From assembly GCA_024710825.1 (NCBI GenBank), contig JANJUA010000022.1:1-5959 (forward strand): 5,959 nt of DNA, given 5' to 3'. Origin of the DNA: Solirubrobacteraceae bacterium (GTDB lineage Bacteria; Actinomycetota; Thermoleophilia; Solirubrobacterales; Solirubrobacteraceae). This document shows, piece by piece, positions 5,855 through 5,959 of this stretch. Each line of letters begins with the position of its first letter. Positions within the stretch are counted from its first letter, which is position 1. Both the position numbers and the translations under genes were made by a program. Under the pieces are notes generated by a model, which had not been told where the DNA came from, did no database searches, and saw only the letters and a list, made by a program, of their open reading frames with translations.

Positions 5855-5959
5855 TAGGCGCCCGTGACGGTCCGGCGCGCGGGCCGGCGGGCGAGCGCGT
5901 CCTGCACCGACGTGGCCGGGAGCGTGACGATCGCGCCCGCGTCGCCCGGCGCGATCGCC
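5854..5959 (-). CDS. C-terminal end of an unrecognised protein, 5' part outside window
   Basis: A minus-strand frame enters at the right edge and runs 34 codons (…DAGAIVTLPATSVQDALA… then an Arg-rich tail RRPARRTVTGA) to a TAG at 5856-5854. All third positions are G or C, and the composition is more protein-like than the opposing plus frame. The two frames share wobble positions, however, so codon bias cannot decide between them. The stop codon is formed at the outer edge of the inverted-repeat element, so the natural end of this gene may have been replaced. I recognise no family. It is convergent with the glycosyltransferase remnant. Confidence 0.35.
   Translation of the reverse strand, partial: AIAPGDAGAIVTLPATSVQDALARRPARRTVTGA

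Noticed and set aside
5211..5867. 218-codon plus-strand frame crossing the promoter, the glycosyltransferase remnant and the repeat
   Set aside because: The neighbouring frame encodes recognisable GT39 sequence; this one is Arg/Pro-rich and begins inside the aminotransferase gene.
1..5959. CRISPR array, tRNA or rRNA genes, riboswitch
   Set aside because: No regularly spaced direct repeats, no cloverleaf or rRNA-like segments, and no leader long enough for a riboswitch were seen on either strand.

Overview
The window is very GC-rich, with G or C in nearly every third codon position and frequent GTG starts. It looks like chromosomal DNA of a high-GC bacterium. An actinobacterium, possibly of the Thermoleophilia/Solirubrobacterales type, is my inference from composition and gene content only; no ribosomal marker is present.

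Positions 5233 down to 1 hold one tightly packed minus-strand operon of five genes. In transcription order these are a class III PLP-dependent aminotransferase, a D-tartrate dehydratase (TarD) of the mandelate racemase subgroup of the enolase superfamily, a FadR-type GntR regulator with an FCD domain, an APH/methylthioribose-kinase-like small-molecule kinase, and a divergent enolase paralogue that runs off the left edge. Three of the four junctions are 4-base start/stop overlaps (ATGA, GTGA, GTGA) and the fourth is a 7-base gap, so the genes are very probably co-transcribed and translationally coupled. The AT-rich gap upstream of the aminotransferase holds a good -35 (TTGACG), an acceptable -10 (TAAATA) at 17-bp spacing, and a GTA-TT-TAC dyad lying on the -10. 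The dyad is a plausible operator for the operon's own GntR protein.

The operon looks like an inducible catabolic unit for a hydroxy- or amino-carboxylic acid. TarD would give oxaloacetate from D-tartrate or a close analogue. The kinase and enolase paralogue could form a phosphorylation-then-dehydration pair giving an enol phosphate. The aminotransferase could feed in an amino precursor or remove an oxo product. Having a true-enolase-fold paralogue and a mandelate-racemase-subgroup dehydratase in one operon is the most interesting metabolic point here.

From about 5287 to the right edge the DNA is different. A plus-strand gene for the N-terminus of a GT39/PMT-type membrane glycosyltransferase begins divergently from the operon. 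It loses family resemblance at 5695, where a 160-bp near-palindromic element begins (5695-5854: terminal inverted repeats matching at 21 of 24 positions, with a 6-bp hairpin at the exact centre). On its far side a minus-strand reading frame ends with a stop codon formed at the element's edge. This resembles a small foldback or MITE/REP-like element at a gene-decay or rearrangement junction.
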